From contig CAZBKM010000006.1 of the NCBI GenBank assembly GCA_964492485.1, forward strand, positions 1-64,000: a DNA stretch of 64,000 bases, in the 5' to 3' direction. This document shows positions 1 to 8,654 of the stretch, piece after piece (positions within the stretch are counted from its first letter, which is position 1; the number at the start of each line of letters is the position of its first letter). Position numbers and translations under genes: made by a program. The DNA comes from UBA5336 sp964492485 (GTDB taxonomy: Bacteria; Pseudomonadota; Alphaproteobacteria; Caulobacterales; Hyphomonadaceae). A model generated the notes under the pieces. It searched no databases. It saw only the letters and a list, made by a program, of their open reading frames with translations, and was not told the DNA's origin.

Positions 1-6
1 TTTTGA

Positions 7-50
7 GCATTTTCTTAACGCGAACCGGGTCCCACTTCGCTCGAAAATGC
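7..50. repeat. Family-1 palindromic intergenic repeat, copy 1
   Basis: Outer arms GCATTTTC (7-14) and GAAAATGC (43-50) enclose inner arms GCGAA (20-24) and TTCGC (36-40), with CCGGGTCCCAC as the loop. The same architecture recurs at 24080, 24143, 63911 and 63965, and as a relic at 8623. This copy starts 20 bp beyond the stop of the glycosyltransferase gene on its right. The ACCGGT-CCCACTT core resembles a repeat I recall from many Rhizobiales genomes. Confidence 0.85.
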
Positions 51-69
51 CATAGCGTGTGAGGCGACG

Positions 70-1077
70 CTATCCGTCTGCCAGCGACTCGGTCGGTTTC
101 GCACTGGCTGCCGGTGTGCGCCCGGCAAGACGCCCCAGAGCCACCCCGGCGAAATGGACCAGCACGCCGGGGGCATGGGTCGGTTGACCGGCCAGTGCGG
201 CAAGGCCGCTCAGGGGGCGACCCGCCTTCACCCGGTCGGCGAAGGCCGTTTCCAATCGTAACCGTTCCAGACCCGCCCGGCGCCGTTGCAGTGCGGCGCG
301 CTCGGCGGGTCCGAAGGCGTCGGCCCGACGCGCCAACAGCGCCGCGTCTGCCTGCAGGATGGCTGTGACCGCCTCGACGGAAATCCGATGCGACGTCGAG
401 CCGGCATGGACCGTGTAGCGGTACAGTGCATCGGGCATCAGCCGGAACACCGCGCCCTGGGCGAGAAGATCGGCGACGAGGTGAAAATCCTCACTGTTGC
501 GCAGGGACGGATCGTAGCGCGTGCCCAGGCGATTCAGGCTTTCCCGCCGCACGAGCGGTTTCATGTAGCCCAGATTGCCGCCGAGACGGCGCTGGACCCT
601 GGGGTCGAGATAGGCCGCCAGCGTCACCGGATCGCTCCGCATCAACTGGTCGGAACGATAGAACGGTCCCCTGGGAACCGGCCCGACCGGGCCGGGTATC
701 GTCGCAAGCAGATTGTCGGCGACCAGGTCTGCGCCCGTTGTCTCCGCCAGGGATACCAGGCGCGCCAGGCGCTCTGGCGCCATGGTATCGTCGGCATCCA
801 GCACGGCCACGAACCGGCCGCGGGCCAGGTCCAGCCCGGCATTGCGGGCCACCGACGGGCCGCCATTCTCCGGCAGCCGGCGCAGGACGAGGCGCGGATC
901 GTCCGGCGCCGCGGCCCGCGCGCGCGCCAGCGTGGCGTCGGGCGACTGATCGTCGATCACGATCACCTCGACACTCACACCGGTCTGGTCGAGCGCCGAA
1001 CGGACCGCCGCCGCGATGTAGGCCTCTGCCCGCCAGGCCGCGACGATCACGCTGACATCGGGGGCGGCGGCGGTCAT
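70..1077 (-). CDS. Family 2 glycosyltransferase
   Basis: A cytoplasmic GT-A transferase that should add one sugar from a nucleotide donor to the growing exopolysaccharide repeat unit. The N-terminus reads VSVIVAAWRAEAYIAAAVRS, followed by EVIVIDDQSPD, GPSVARNAGLDLARG and VAVLDADDTM, the DxD-type metal/nucleotide site near residue 95. Length (335 aa) is normal for GT2. Its ATG overlaps the polymerase stop as ATGA, so the two are probably translationally coupled, and it is the last gene of the operon running down from 8.2 kb. A family-1 repeat lies just past its stop. The donor sugar cannot be read from sequence. Confidence 0.88.
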   Translation of the reverse strand: MTAAAPDVSVIVAAWRAEAYIAAAVRSALDQTGVSVEVIVIDDQSPDATLARARAAAPDDPRLVLRRLPENGGPSVARNAGLDLARGRFVAVLDADDTMAPERLARLVSLAETTGADLVADNLLATIPGPVGPVPRGPFYRSDQLMRSDPVTLAAYLDPRVQRRLGGNLGYMKPLVRRESLNRLGTRYDPSLRNSEDFHLVADLLAQGAVFRLMPDALYRYTVHAGSTSHRISVEAVTAILQADAALLARRADAFGPAERAALQRRRAGLERLRLETAFADRVKAGRPLSGLAALAGQPTHAPGVLVHFAGVALGRLAGRTPAASAKPTESLADG

Positions 1078-2417
1078 TCCGCAGGTCGGGGCTGGGCAGG
1101 ACCCAGCGCGCCCTCATGGCTGTCGTCAGGCCCGGCGCCCGGGTCGAAGAGGGCTGCCGGTTGTGCCAGCACCTGGTCGAGCTTCGGCCGGAGCGTCGCG
1201 ATCGCGGCAATCATCAGCATCATCATGCCCAGGTCGAAGGTCTGGAACAGTCTGGATTCCGTGAACGAGGAGGTCAGCGTCATGCCCGTGATCACCATGT
1301 AGGTCGAAGCCGTGACCGACTGGCTGGCGAACCAGTGACGGGCGATCCTGAGCGTGGTCCAGCCCACGGTCAGGATCAGGAATGCCAGCCCCACGAGGCC
1401 GAGATGCACCTGAACTTCCAGATAGGAGCTGTGAAAGCTGAACCGGGTTCCCGCCGCCTTGTGGGATAGCTCGTTGATGGTCTGGGCCTCGCCGACATTC
1501 CACTGCCAGAAACCTTCCGCCCCCAGCCCCAGAAGCGGGCGCTGCTGGGTGATGCGCTCTGCCGCCTCCCACAACATGGTCCGCCCGGTGAGGCTGCGAT
1601 CCTTCCCCACATTGTCGAGGAACATGCCGAAATAGTCGGTCTGCGTGTTGGCCAGATAGATTCCTCCGACGCAGGCGACGCCCGCAAGCGACAGCATCAG
1701 CAGGGACCGCAGATGCGCGATGCGCGCCAGCCCGGTCCAGAACAGCCAGATCCCGGTCATGATCACGACCGCACCAAGCCCGAGAACCAGGGCCGTGACC
1801 GATTCCGCCCGCAGGATCAGATAGGCGGCGACGGGTATGACCAGAAAGGCGAGCGCCCGAAGCGGCGCGGGCTCTTCGCGATTGTAGGCAATGCCCATAG
1901 CGGTCACGAGGAGGAACAGGACCCGGTCGGCAAAGAAATTCTTCTGCGGCCAGATGATGCTGAACGGAAAGGCGCCCGTGGCAATGGTGTAGGCCATGAG
2001 GATCAGGCCGGCGAAGAACAGGCAGCGCAGCGTCTGGGCCAGGTTCAGCCGTGTCCCGATATAGATCGCCGCCAATACACCCATGATCATGAGCAAGCCG
2101 AAGCGCAGCGCCCCGCGCGGGACCGGCGACCAACCCCACGACAGCGCCGCCAGCACCGGCACCAGAAACAGGATCCAGCCCATGATGACCATGGGAAGCA
2201 GCTCGTTCCGCCGGATCAGGAACGCACTGGAGAAGAACAGGGCCATGGGATACAGGATGAGCGCGTTGCCAGGCCAGTTGGCGAACACGGCCAGGAACCA
2301 GAGCGTGACAAGCCCCTGTTCCCACAGCGTGCCGCGATGGGCCGGAACGGCGCCGGCTCCGGCCGGCGCGATCTCGCCCGACCTGTCATCGGTCAGGGGT
2401 GTCGCCAGGAAGGTCAT
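1074..2417 (-). CDS. O-antigen ligase / Wzy-type polysaccharide polymerase
   Basis: An inner-membrane protein of 447 aa with about ten hydrophobic segments and a large periplasmic loop around residues 270-340. That is the layout of Wzy/WaaL/ExoQ proteins, which join lipid-linked repeat units in the periplasm. The loop carries GRTMLWEAAERI and GLGAEGFWQWNVGEA, typical of the Wzy_C region, followed by SFHSSYLEVQVHLGLVGLA, where the conserved His and Leu residues of ligases and polymerases sit. It overlaps both neighbours by four bases (ATGA). Because a Wzc-like co-polymerase is in the same operon, polymerase is more likely than O-antigen ligase. Confidence 0.85.
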   Translation of the reverse strand: MTFLATPLTDDRSGEIAPAGAGAVPAHRGTLWEQGLVTLWFLAVFANWPGNALILYPMALFFSSAFLIRRNELLPMVIMGWILFLVPVLAALSWGWSPVPRGALRFGLLMIMGVLAAIYIGTRLNLAQTLRCLFFAGLILMAYTIATGAFPFSIIWPQKNFFADRVLFLLVTAMGIAYNREEPAPLRALAFLVIPVAAYLILRAESVTALVLGLGAVVIMTGIWLFWTGLARIAHLRSLLMLSLAGVACVGGIYLANTQTDYFGMFLDNVGKDRSLTGRTMLWEAAERITQQRPLLGLGAEGFWQWNVGEAQTINELSHKAAGTRFSFHSSYLEVQVHLGLVGLAFLILTVGWTTLRIARHWFASQSVTASTYMVITGMTLTSSFTESRLFQTFDLGMMMLMIAAIATLRPKLDQVLAQPAALFDPGAGPDDSHEGALGPAQPRPAE

Positions 2418-3658
2418 GCCCGCGCGGCCTCCGCCACGATCCGGGCCACCAGGTCGCCGAGCGCGCCAGGGGGCTGGAGAAAGACCGTGTCCGGCAGCGC
2501 CGCGAGCTCGGCCGAGGCCCGCGCGACCGGTGCCCGGTCGGCAGCCAGACGGGCCAGACTGGCTGGCAGGGTCTCTTCCAGCGGTTCGGCAAGCACGAAA
2601 CCTGCGCCACGCGTCGCGATCCAGTTGGCCGTCTCGGTTCCGGCAGGCGCGAGTGGCGGCGTAACGAAGTAGCCGCCTTCATAGAGGCGGTTGGGCAGAA
2701 GCCAGTCGGAATTCTGCCCTGCCTCCATGAAATCGCCGGCCCAGACGACATCGACACCGCCATAGACCTTCGCCAGGTCGGCGGGCCAACGATAGGGGCC
2801 ATGATGGACGATGTTCGCCCGGCCCTCGAACGCGGTCTCGAAGCGGCGGACCTCCCGGCGGGCCGGAACGCCATGGAGATGGATCTCCACCGCCGGGCCC
2901 AGCACGTCGGCGACCCCGACCAGAAGGTCGATCGACCTCTGGCAGCGCAGCTTGCCCACATAGCCGACCCGCAGCGGGCGGTCGGCGGGCACCGTCTTTG
3001 CGGACGGACGCTCCGGCAGGTCGGGACCCGCCACCAACCCGTTCTCCAGCAGGTGGGCAGTGTAACGCCCGGCATGATGGCGTTCGAAATGATGGCGCAG
3101 GAAGCCCGGCGAACTGACGACCAGTCCCGCACAGCGCGCCAGAAGCCGGCCCTCCAGCCAGCGCATGGCCATGCCGAGGGGATCGCGCCTCGTGGTCAGT
3201 CGGTGCACGTCCAGACACTCATAGACCATCGGCGTGTCGAGTCCGGCGAACCCGCGGGCCAGTGCGGCGCACAGCAGCATGTCCAGGTTTCGCGCATACA
3301 GGAGACGGGCCTCGGCCAGGCGGGGATCGCGGGCGGCCCGCCGCGCGCCTGTGATCACGCGCAGCAGTCGCTGCAGGAAGGCGCCATCGGCCGTGCGCCC
3401 CAGATCGACGTTCGGCCAGGGCGTGTCCACGGGGTCGCTCCGGCGCATCATGAAGCCGACCACATCGACACCGTCGGCTTCGAAGGCGGCCGCCCGGCGG
3501 CGGTTCGCGGACTCCCCGGCATCGTGACCGAAAAAGGCGAGCGGACCCGGCGCCGTGCGCGCGCCCGCGCGGGCGGCCGGCGCGGCGGGGGCACCGGCGG
3601 CGGACCTTGACGGGACCAGGTCGCCGCCAGGCCAGGTGGTGTCGACCGTCTCGCTCAT
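2414..3658 (-). CDS. GT4-type glycosyltransferase of the exopolysaccharide operon
   Basis: A 414-aa GT-B fold protein. The N-terminal half begins LAFFGHDAGESANRRRAAAF, and the nucleotide-binding half has LRVGYVGKLRCQRSIDLL and a final SDWLLPNRLYEGGYFVTPP, where an acidic residue would contact the donor. This C-terminal pattern resembles ExoL-like transferases of succinoglycan loci. I chose the ATG at 3658 because it overlaps the stop of the GH16 gene as ATGA; the open frame continues upstream to 3742 inside that gene. It should act on the cytoplasmic face of the membrane during repeat-unit assembly. Acceptor and donor are unknown. Confidence 0.8.
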   Translation of the reverse strand: MSETVDTTWPGGDLVPSRSAAGAPAAPAARAGARTAPGPLAFFGHDAGESANRRRAAAFEADGVDVVGFMMRRSDPVDTPWPNVDLGRTADGAFLQRLLRVITGARRAARDPRLAEARLLYARNLDMLLCAALARGFAGLDTPMVYECLDVHRLTTRRDPLGMAMRWLEGRLLARCAGLVVSSPGFLRHHFERHHAGRYTAHLLENGLVAGPDLPERPSAKTVPADRPLRVGYVGKLRCQRSIDLLVGVADVLGPAVEIHLHGVPARREVRRFETAFEGRANIVHHGPYRWPADLAKVYGGVDVVWAGDFMEAGQNSDWLLPNRLYEGGYFVTPPLAPAGTETANWIATRGAGFVLAEPLEETLPASLARLAADRAPVARASAELAALPDTVFLQPPGALGDLVARIVAEAARA

Positions 3659-4566
3659 CGGGTTACGGGCGGCAGATCGCTCTCGAACCAGTCGCTGCAC
3701 TGAGGGGTTTCGGTATCGCCGGGCAGCCGGAAGGACAGGCATTTGTAGGCCGACACCGCCTCGGGGCCGAAATCCGGGCGGCCATGCCAGTCATATTGAG
3801 CCGGGCTGCCCGTCCACAGATTGACCATCAGGCGACCGGGCGTCGTCGGAATGGGATGATCCGCCTGGGTTGCCACCGACACCAGCTCGTCACCGACATA
3901 CCAGCGGATTTCATCGGCGTCCCATTCGAAGGCATAGAGCTGGAACACCTCGCTGGCGTCATAGGGCAGCTTGACCGGCTCGATGGAGGCGGACTTGCCG
4001 TCCGTGAAATAGTTGGGATGGACCGACCGCAGATCCTTGCCGAGAAACTCGATGTCGACCTCGTCATGGGGATCACCGAAATACGCCCCGGTATGGGTGA
4101 ACATGGACGACACGGTGCCCGACCCCGGTGCGGCACGCATGACCACTTCGTAGCGGCCATAATGGAAACGGCCCTTGCGGCTGACCTCTGCACCGGTGTT
4201 CGGCTGGCCCTGTTTTGGCGTCGGCGTCAGCTTGAGGCGCATCTCGCCATCCTCGAAGGTGACATGGTCGCGCTCCCATCCGGTGCGCTGGGCATCGGAC
4301 TTGTAAACGAAATCGGCGATGAACCAGTCGCGCTCATCGAGCGGTCCATCGAAAATCTGCCGGAAGGACGTGCCGGTCGCCTCCGGATGGGTCGGGGCGG
4401 GATCGTCCACGCCGGGCGCGCCGGATGTCTCGGCCTGGGCGCTGCCCGAGTCCAGAGACAGGGCCAACCCGACGATCGCGGGCGTTGCCAGCGTCGCCAG
4501 ACCCAGGGTCAGGCGACGTCTCCAGGTGTGCCGGCGCCCCGTGCGCCCCGTCGTGTCAGCGGTCAT
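3655..4566 (-). CDS. Secreted glycoside hydrolase family 16 (ExoK-like glycanase)
   Basis: An exported beta-glycanase of 303 aa. A long, Arg-rich signal peptide (about residues 1-46, ending GSAQAE) precedes a beta-jelly-roll domain. The GH16 active-site signature is intact as DEVDIEFLGKD, where the first Glu is the nucleophile and the second the acid/base. WDADEIRWYVGDELV and LMVNLWTGSP are also GH16-like. Genes of this type inside polysaccharide loci (exoK, exsH) trim nascent polymer and set molecular weight. GAGGAG sits 8 bases before the ATG. Located between the kinase gene and a GT4 gene it overlaps, it should act on the polymer made by this locus. Confidence 0.88.
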   Translation of the reverse strand: MTADTTGRTGRRHTWRRRLTLGLATLATPAIVGLALSLDSGSAQAETSGAPGVDDPAPTHPEATGTSFRQIFDGPLDERDWFIADFVYKSDAQRTGWERDHVTFEDGEMRLKLTPTPKQGQPNTGAEVSRKGRFHYGRYEVVMRAAPGSGTVSSMFTHTGAYFGDPHDEVDIEFLGKDLRSVHPNYFTDGKSASIEPVKLPYDASEVFQLYAFEWDADEIRWYVGDELVSVATQADHPIPTTPGRLMVNLWTGSPAQYDWHGRPDFGPEAVSAYKCLSFRLPGDTETPQCSDWFESDLPPVTR

Positions 4567-4609
4567 CTGGCCATCTCCTCTGCCATCCAGGTCGCCTGAC
4601 AGGGGGCGC

Positions 4610-6883
4610 CTACCCCCGGCCTTCCGAATAGTACTTGCTGTAGGCCTTGTAGCTCGCCCCGCTCTGGTCGAGCAGGCGCCGCTTCCGGAAGTCGACGAAA
4701 TTCAGGACGACGCCGGACACATTGGCATGGAAGCGATTGAGCAGCCCAAGCGACTGGCTGACGGCCGTGCGCGGTGTCCCCCGCCACTTGGCCACCACGA
4801 TCACCTGGTCGACCTTCGACACGATCACCCGGGACTCCGCCATCAGAAGCAGCGGACCCGTGTCGATCACGATCAGGTCGTAGAGTTCCTCGAGCTGCTG
4901 CAGCAGCGCGTCGAAGGCACGTGACCCGAAGACGTCACGCGGCGTGTTGCGCGAATTGCTGAGCGGCAGGATGTCCAGGCCCGTGGCCTCGTCGCGGACC
5001 ATCACCTCCTCCAGCGAGACCTCGCCGAACAGATGCTCGATCAGCCCCTGCTCCGGCTCCAGACCGGCAGCCTCGGTCAGTTGGCGGCGGCGGAAGTCCC
5101 CGTCGATCACCAGGGTGCGCGACCCTGACATGGCCGACGTTCGACCCAGCGCATAGCTCGTCATCGTCTTGCCCTCGTCGGGCAGCGAGGAACAGATCGC
5201 TACGGTGCGCGCGGGATTGTCCAGATCGGAGAAGACGATCGAGGCCCGCAGGTTGCGCATGCTCTCGGAGAAGGCCGACAGCGGGTTCTCGATGGCATAG
5301 TCGGCGGGCGACTTGTTGGCCCGGCCGAAGCTGCGCAGGCCCGGCACCAGCGGAATGGTCCCCAGGCTCGGCACGCCGAGGACCCGCTCGATCTCGTCGG
5401 TGGAGCTGAAATGGTTCTCCCGCAGTTCGGCGATCAGGATGAAGCCGCCGGCGAATACGCCCGACATCAGGAAACCAAGGATCAGGTTGACGGAGGTATT
5501 GGGCGACGCGGGCACGGTGGGCACGCCGGCATCCGACAGGACGCGGGCATCGGGCCGGGCCAGATCGTCCTCCTCGCTGGTCTGCTTGAACCGTTCCAGA
5601 AAATCCTCGTAGAGCACGCGGCTCGCCTCGGCCTCGCGCTCGAGTTCGCGCAGGCGCACCTGGGCTCGGTTGTTGCTGGCCAGACGACCGCGGGCCTCCT
5701 GCAGGCTCTGCTCGAAGGAGTTGAGACGCTGGCGGGCAATCGACACCTGGCTTTCCAGGTTCGAGACGATCCGGCCGATCTCCTGGTCGATCTGCTCATT
5801 CAGGTCGGCGACCTCGCTGTTGACGCGCTGCACGTCGGGATGGCGCGGGCCGTAGCGGGTGAGGAGGTCGGCGCGTCGCCGCTGCACGTCTGCAAGCTGG
5901 CTGCGCAGGTCACCGATGACGGCGGAGTTCAGCACCTCGGCGATCGCTTCCGCGCCACCACCGGCGTCGAGCCGGCTACGCACATTGTTGAGCCGGGCCT
6001 CGGCTTCCCGCAGCTCAGCAAGCTGCTGCGAACGCTGGGCCTGGATATCGGCGATTTGCTGCTCGGTCAGGGTCGAGCCCTGGGCGGTGAGCAGGCCGGA
6101 CTCGTTGCGGAAGATCTCCACAGCGCTTTCCTTGGCGTTCACCTCCTCGCGCAGGCCGCTGATCCGTTCCGACAGCCATTCATTGGCGCGGCGGGTCGAT
6201 TCCAGCTTCGCCTCGAGCTGCTCGACAAGATACTGGTCGGCCACCGTATTGGCGATCTGGGCGGCCAGTTCCGGGGTCTCCGACCGGGCGGTGATGTCGA
6301 TCACATAGGTCGGGCCCAGTCGCTCCACCGTGATGGCCTGCTGCAGCTTGAATACGGCGTACCCCTCGGCGGCAGCCTTGAGCTGCGCCTCGGTCATGGG
6401 TCCCTCGTCCTCGTCGTTTCCGCCGAGGATCATGCCAGCGGCATCGCCCAGGGCCGTCTTCAGCGATCCGATCGCTGTGGGCTCCTGCAGGGCGAAGTTG
6501 AACTCGGGATAGGAGGTGAGATCCAGCTTGGGAACGACCTTAGACAGAAGGGTCTTCGACTTGATCACTTCCAGCTCGGTGTCCACGACGGCGGTGTCGG
6601 CGGGCAGCCCGGTGAAGGCGCTGCCGAAATCGATGGCCGGCTGGTTGTTGCGCTGGTCGATGACGAGACGCGCGGTGCTTGCGTAGATCGGCGTCTGCTG
6701 GAAGGTGTAGACGGCCACGGACGTGAACACGGTGGCAAATGTCACGACACCGAGCCAGATGTGCCGGCGCAGGGCGCGCAGCACGGCCTTGACGTCAACG
6801 AACGGGTCGCCGTCCGTCCACGCCGTCTGGAACGAGGGAACCTTGACACTGCGTGGCAGGCTGAACCGGGTCGGTTTGTTCAC
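4610..6883 (-). CDS. Polysaccharide co-polymerase / BY-type tyrosine autokinase (Wzc/ExoP-like)
   Basis: A 757-aa inner-membrane protein that controls chain length and export. A Wzz domain follows the first membrane helix (about 42-63). Coiled-coil periplasmic sequence (about 220-430) leads to a second helix near 480. The cytoplasmic kinase has a Walker A variant SSLPDEGKTM (about 565-575), Walker A' TLVIDGDFRRR, and Walker B LIVIDTGPLL. The tail contains four tyrosines (YKAYSKYYSEG), the usual autophosphorylation cluster. The start is GTG with GGAG 8 bases upstream. It lies between an outer-membrane barrel gene and a GH16 gene in the same direction. Cycles of tyrosine phosphorylation should set assembly of the complex. 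Confidence 0.92.
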   Translation of the reverse strand: MNKPTRFSLPRSVKVPSFQTAWTDGDPFVDVKAVLRALRRHIWLGVVTFATVFTSVAVYTFQQTPIYASTARLVIDQRNNQPAIDFGSAFTGLPADTAVVDTELEVIKSKTLLSKVVPKLDLTSYPEFNFALQEPTAIGSLKTALGDAAGMILGGNDEDEGPMTEAQLKAAAEGYAVFKLQQAITVERLGPTYVIDITARSETPELAAQIANTVADQYLVEQLEAKLESTRRANEWLSERISGLREEVNAKESAVEIFRNESGLLTAQGSTLTEQQIADIQAQRSQQLAELREAEARLNNVRSRLDAGGGAEAIAEVLNSAVIGDLRSQLADVQRRRADLLTRYGPRHPDVQRVNSEVADLNEQIDQEIGRIVSNLESQVSIARQRLNSFEQSLQEARGRLASNNRAQVRLRELEREAEASRVLYEDFLERFKQTSEEDDLARPDARVLSDAGVPTVPASPNTSVNLILGFLMSGVFAGGFILIAELRENHFSSTDEIERVLGVPSLGTIPLVPGLRSFGRANKSPADYAIENPLSAFSESMRNLRASIVFSDLDNPARTVAICSSLPDEGKTMTSYALGRTSAMSGSRTLVIDGDFRRRQLTEAAGLEPEQGLIEHLFGEVSLEEVMVRDEATGLDILPLSNSRNTPRDVFGSRAFDALLQQLEELYDLIVIDTGPLLLMAESRVIVSKVDQVIVVAKWRGTPRTAVSQSLGLLNRFHANVSGVVLNFVDFRKRRLLDQSGASYKAYSKYYSEGRG

Positions 6884-6955
6884 GGCCGATACTCCAATCG
6901 TCGGTCGGTCGGGAGAGGCGGGACGGGGCGACGCGGGGCCGCCCCGGGCCCGGCA

Positions 6956-8218
6956 CTAGGGATAGAGCGTGACGCTGACGCCGAACACGTTACGGTCGAA
7001 GGTTTCGAAGTCCTCCGTCGAGGTTCGGTCGCGGAACCGGAAGAATCCGCTCGTGTGGACACGCTTGTTCAGCTTGTAGGTGGCGCCGACCTCGAACACG
7101 GTATTCTCGTCCTCGCGGCTCACCTCATCATATTCCCGCTCCTCATAGGCGGCGCGCCCGAACAGCAGCACATTGCGGCGCAGCTCGTGATCGACCCGGA
7201 CACCGGCCACCGTTTCCAGCGCGGTGCCCACATCGATCAGCTCGGAGTCCGTCACCCGTCGGGTGCCGCTGAACGTCACGGTCGTCAGGCGGGACGGAAA
7301 CCACTCGACGCTGGCGTCGACCGCCAGGCCCGACGTCTCGTTGAAGGCATCGGAATCCGGCGTGTTCTCGAGATAGCCGACCGCCACGTCGCCGCGCAGC
7401 AGGACCGGAAGCTCGAAGCTCGTCCCGGCCTGCAGGCTGTAGCCCTCCGAGTCGCGGGATTCCGGCACGCCGGCGACCACGCTCGGCGCATCATAGTCGC
7501 GCATGTCGGCACTGGCCTGCGCGAAGACCGCCACGTCGGGCGAGACCGCAAAGGAGGCGCGGCCGGTCAGGCGCTGGAGCTGGTGGGAGCGGAAGTCCTG
7601 GGAGGCCGACCCGCCGCCGACGAGATCAGCGTCGTCATAATCGAAGTCGGTCGTGTCGTACCGGCCCACAAGCTGCACCCGCTCGCGTTCGTACTCAGCC
7701 TCCAGGTATCCGCCAACCGTTGTGTAGCTGAGTGGCTCTTCGAAGACATCGAGGTTTGCGACCGAGAAGCGCGGTTCGTTCAGATCGGCCGCATTGAGCG
7801 AGCCCGACACGTTCCAGTCACTGCCGATGTCGAGGCGTCCGCCAAAATCTCCCGACAGATTGGTGACGGATTCACTGTCCAGGTCCTGATACTCCAGACG
7901 CTCGACATTGACATTGGCGTACACCAGGTGGCGCGACCAGTTGGACTGGAGCCGGCCTCGCGGCGCGATGCGGAAGATCACATCGCTCTCCGTGTCGTCT
8001 GCGTCGGCGAATACGTTATCGTCCGACTGGACACCCAGCTCCAGCGCAGGGTTGGCCACGAAGCCGCCCAGGCGCACCGGCTCCGGATCGAAATCCGCCT
8101 GATAGCGGTCGCGGACGTTCTGATAGCGGTCCCGGTCGTAATAGCCCTGTCCGTGGGCGGCCGGCACGATGACGGCGGCCGACACGATGGCGCACCCAGC
8201 AATCCGATACTTGCTCAT
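6956..8218 (-). CDS. Outer-membrane beta-barrel protein of the exopolysaccharide operon
   Basis: A 420-aa protein with a signal peptide ending near AAHGQG and then alternating beta-strand segments (ELGVQSDDNVFAD, RLQSNWSRHLVYANVNVERL). It closes with FGVSVTLYP, a typical outer-membrane C-terminus ending in an aromatic-rich strand. This is the pattern of the BBP2-like putative outer-membrane proteins often coded beside Wzc/ExoP homologues, where they may help polymer cross or attach to the outer membrane. It is the first gene of the minus-strand operon and has a long leader upstream. Function beyond membership in the export apparatus is inference. Confidence 0.8.
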   Translation of the reverse strand: MSKYRIAGCAIVSAAVIVPAAHGQGYYDRDRYQNVRDRYQADFDPEPVRLGGFVANPALELGVQSDDNVFADADDTESDVIFRIAPRGRLQSNWSRHLVYANVNVERLEYQDLDSESVTNLSGDFGGRLDIGSDWNVSGSLNAADLNEPRFSVANLDVFEEPLSYTTVGGYLEAEYERERVQLVGRYDTTDFDYDDADLVGGGSASQDFRSHQLQRLTGRASFAVSPDVAVFAQASADMRDYDAPSVVAGVPESRDSEGYSLQAGTSFELPVLLRGDVAVGYLENTPDSDAFNETSGLAVDASVEWFPSRLTTVTFSGTRRVTDSELIDVGTALETVAGVRVDHELRRNVLLFGRAAYEEREYDEVSREDENTVFEVGATYKLNKRVHTSGFFRFRDRTSTEDFETFDRNVFGVSVTLYP

Positions 8219-8642
8219 GAAGTCTTCCCCACTCTGGTGGTCTGCCGCCCCGTGAAGCGCCAGACCGGTTCCGGACGTTACGGCCGGGACCGTTCAACTC
8301 TCGTGCCAAGCCCGCAAGACACCTGGTGCAGCGCGGTGGCGTCTGTCCCCTTGCGCCCTGGCGCAGCAAGCCGATGCGCCCCGTGACCAGCCCCCATGGG
8401 CGATCCAGGCTGGACCGGCAATACCGCGAACGCCACAAAGAATTAACACGTTGACTGAGGATTGACTTACACAAAACGCAACGACGTCTGTAATTTCCCC
8501 ATATGGGACACATGAAAAACAGCCGCTCCCGTATTCGGGGAGCGGCTGGCGGCTGTATGGCGAGCGGGCGCCTCAGGATCGTGCAGGTGAAGCAGCCGGT
8601 TGCGCTGCGCGACCATCGTCACGCGAACCGGTGTCCACTTCG
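8219..8642. other. Intergenic region with leader of the exopolysaccharide operon
   Basis: This 424-bp stretch holds no convincing gene. It contains, on the minus strand, the terminator of the export-lipoprotein gene (8515-8547), a relic family-1 repeat at its right edge, and presumably the promoter of the beta-barrel gene at 8218. The AT-richest part, 8445-8510, is the likeliest promoter site. If so, the transcript has an untranslated leader of more than 200 nt. Confidence 0.6.
8515..8547 (-). terminator. Rho-independent terminator after the export lipoprotein gene
   Basis: Arms AGCCGCTCCC (8521-8530) and GGGAGCGGCT (8538-8547) form a perfect 10-bp stem with a 7-nt loop. Read on the minus strand, the stem is followed by GTTTTT. 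It lies about 95 bp past the stop of the export lipoprotein gene and separates that gene from the downstream barrel/kinase operon. Confidence 0.9.
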
Positions 8643-8654
8643 CTAGAAAATGCG
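8623..8654. repeat. Family-1 repeat relic overlapping a stop codon
   Basis: CGAACCGGTGTCCACTTCG with the right arm GAAAATGC remains, but the left outer arm is gone. A single change (CTCG to CTAG) gives the TAG stop of the export lipoprotein gene, so the relic supplies that stop codon and the last few codons. Confidence 0.75.

Noticed and set aside
286..1302. A 338-codon plus-strand frame
   Set aside because: Antisense shadow of the GT2 and polymerase genes without motifs.
5411..8386. A 991-codon open frame on the plus strand
   Set aside because: It lies antisense across the kinase and beta-barrel genes; its translation is His/Gly/Arg-rich with no domain. High GC leaves antisense frames open.
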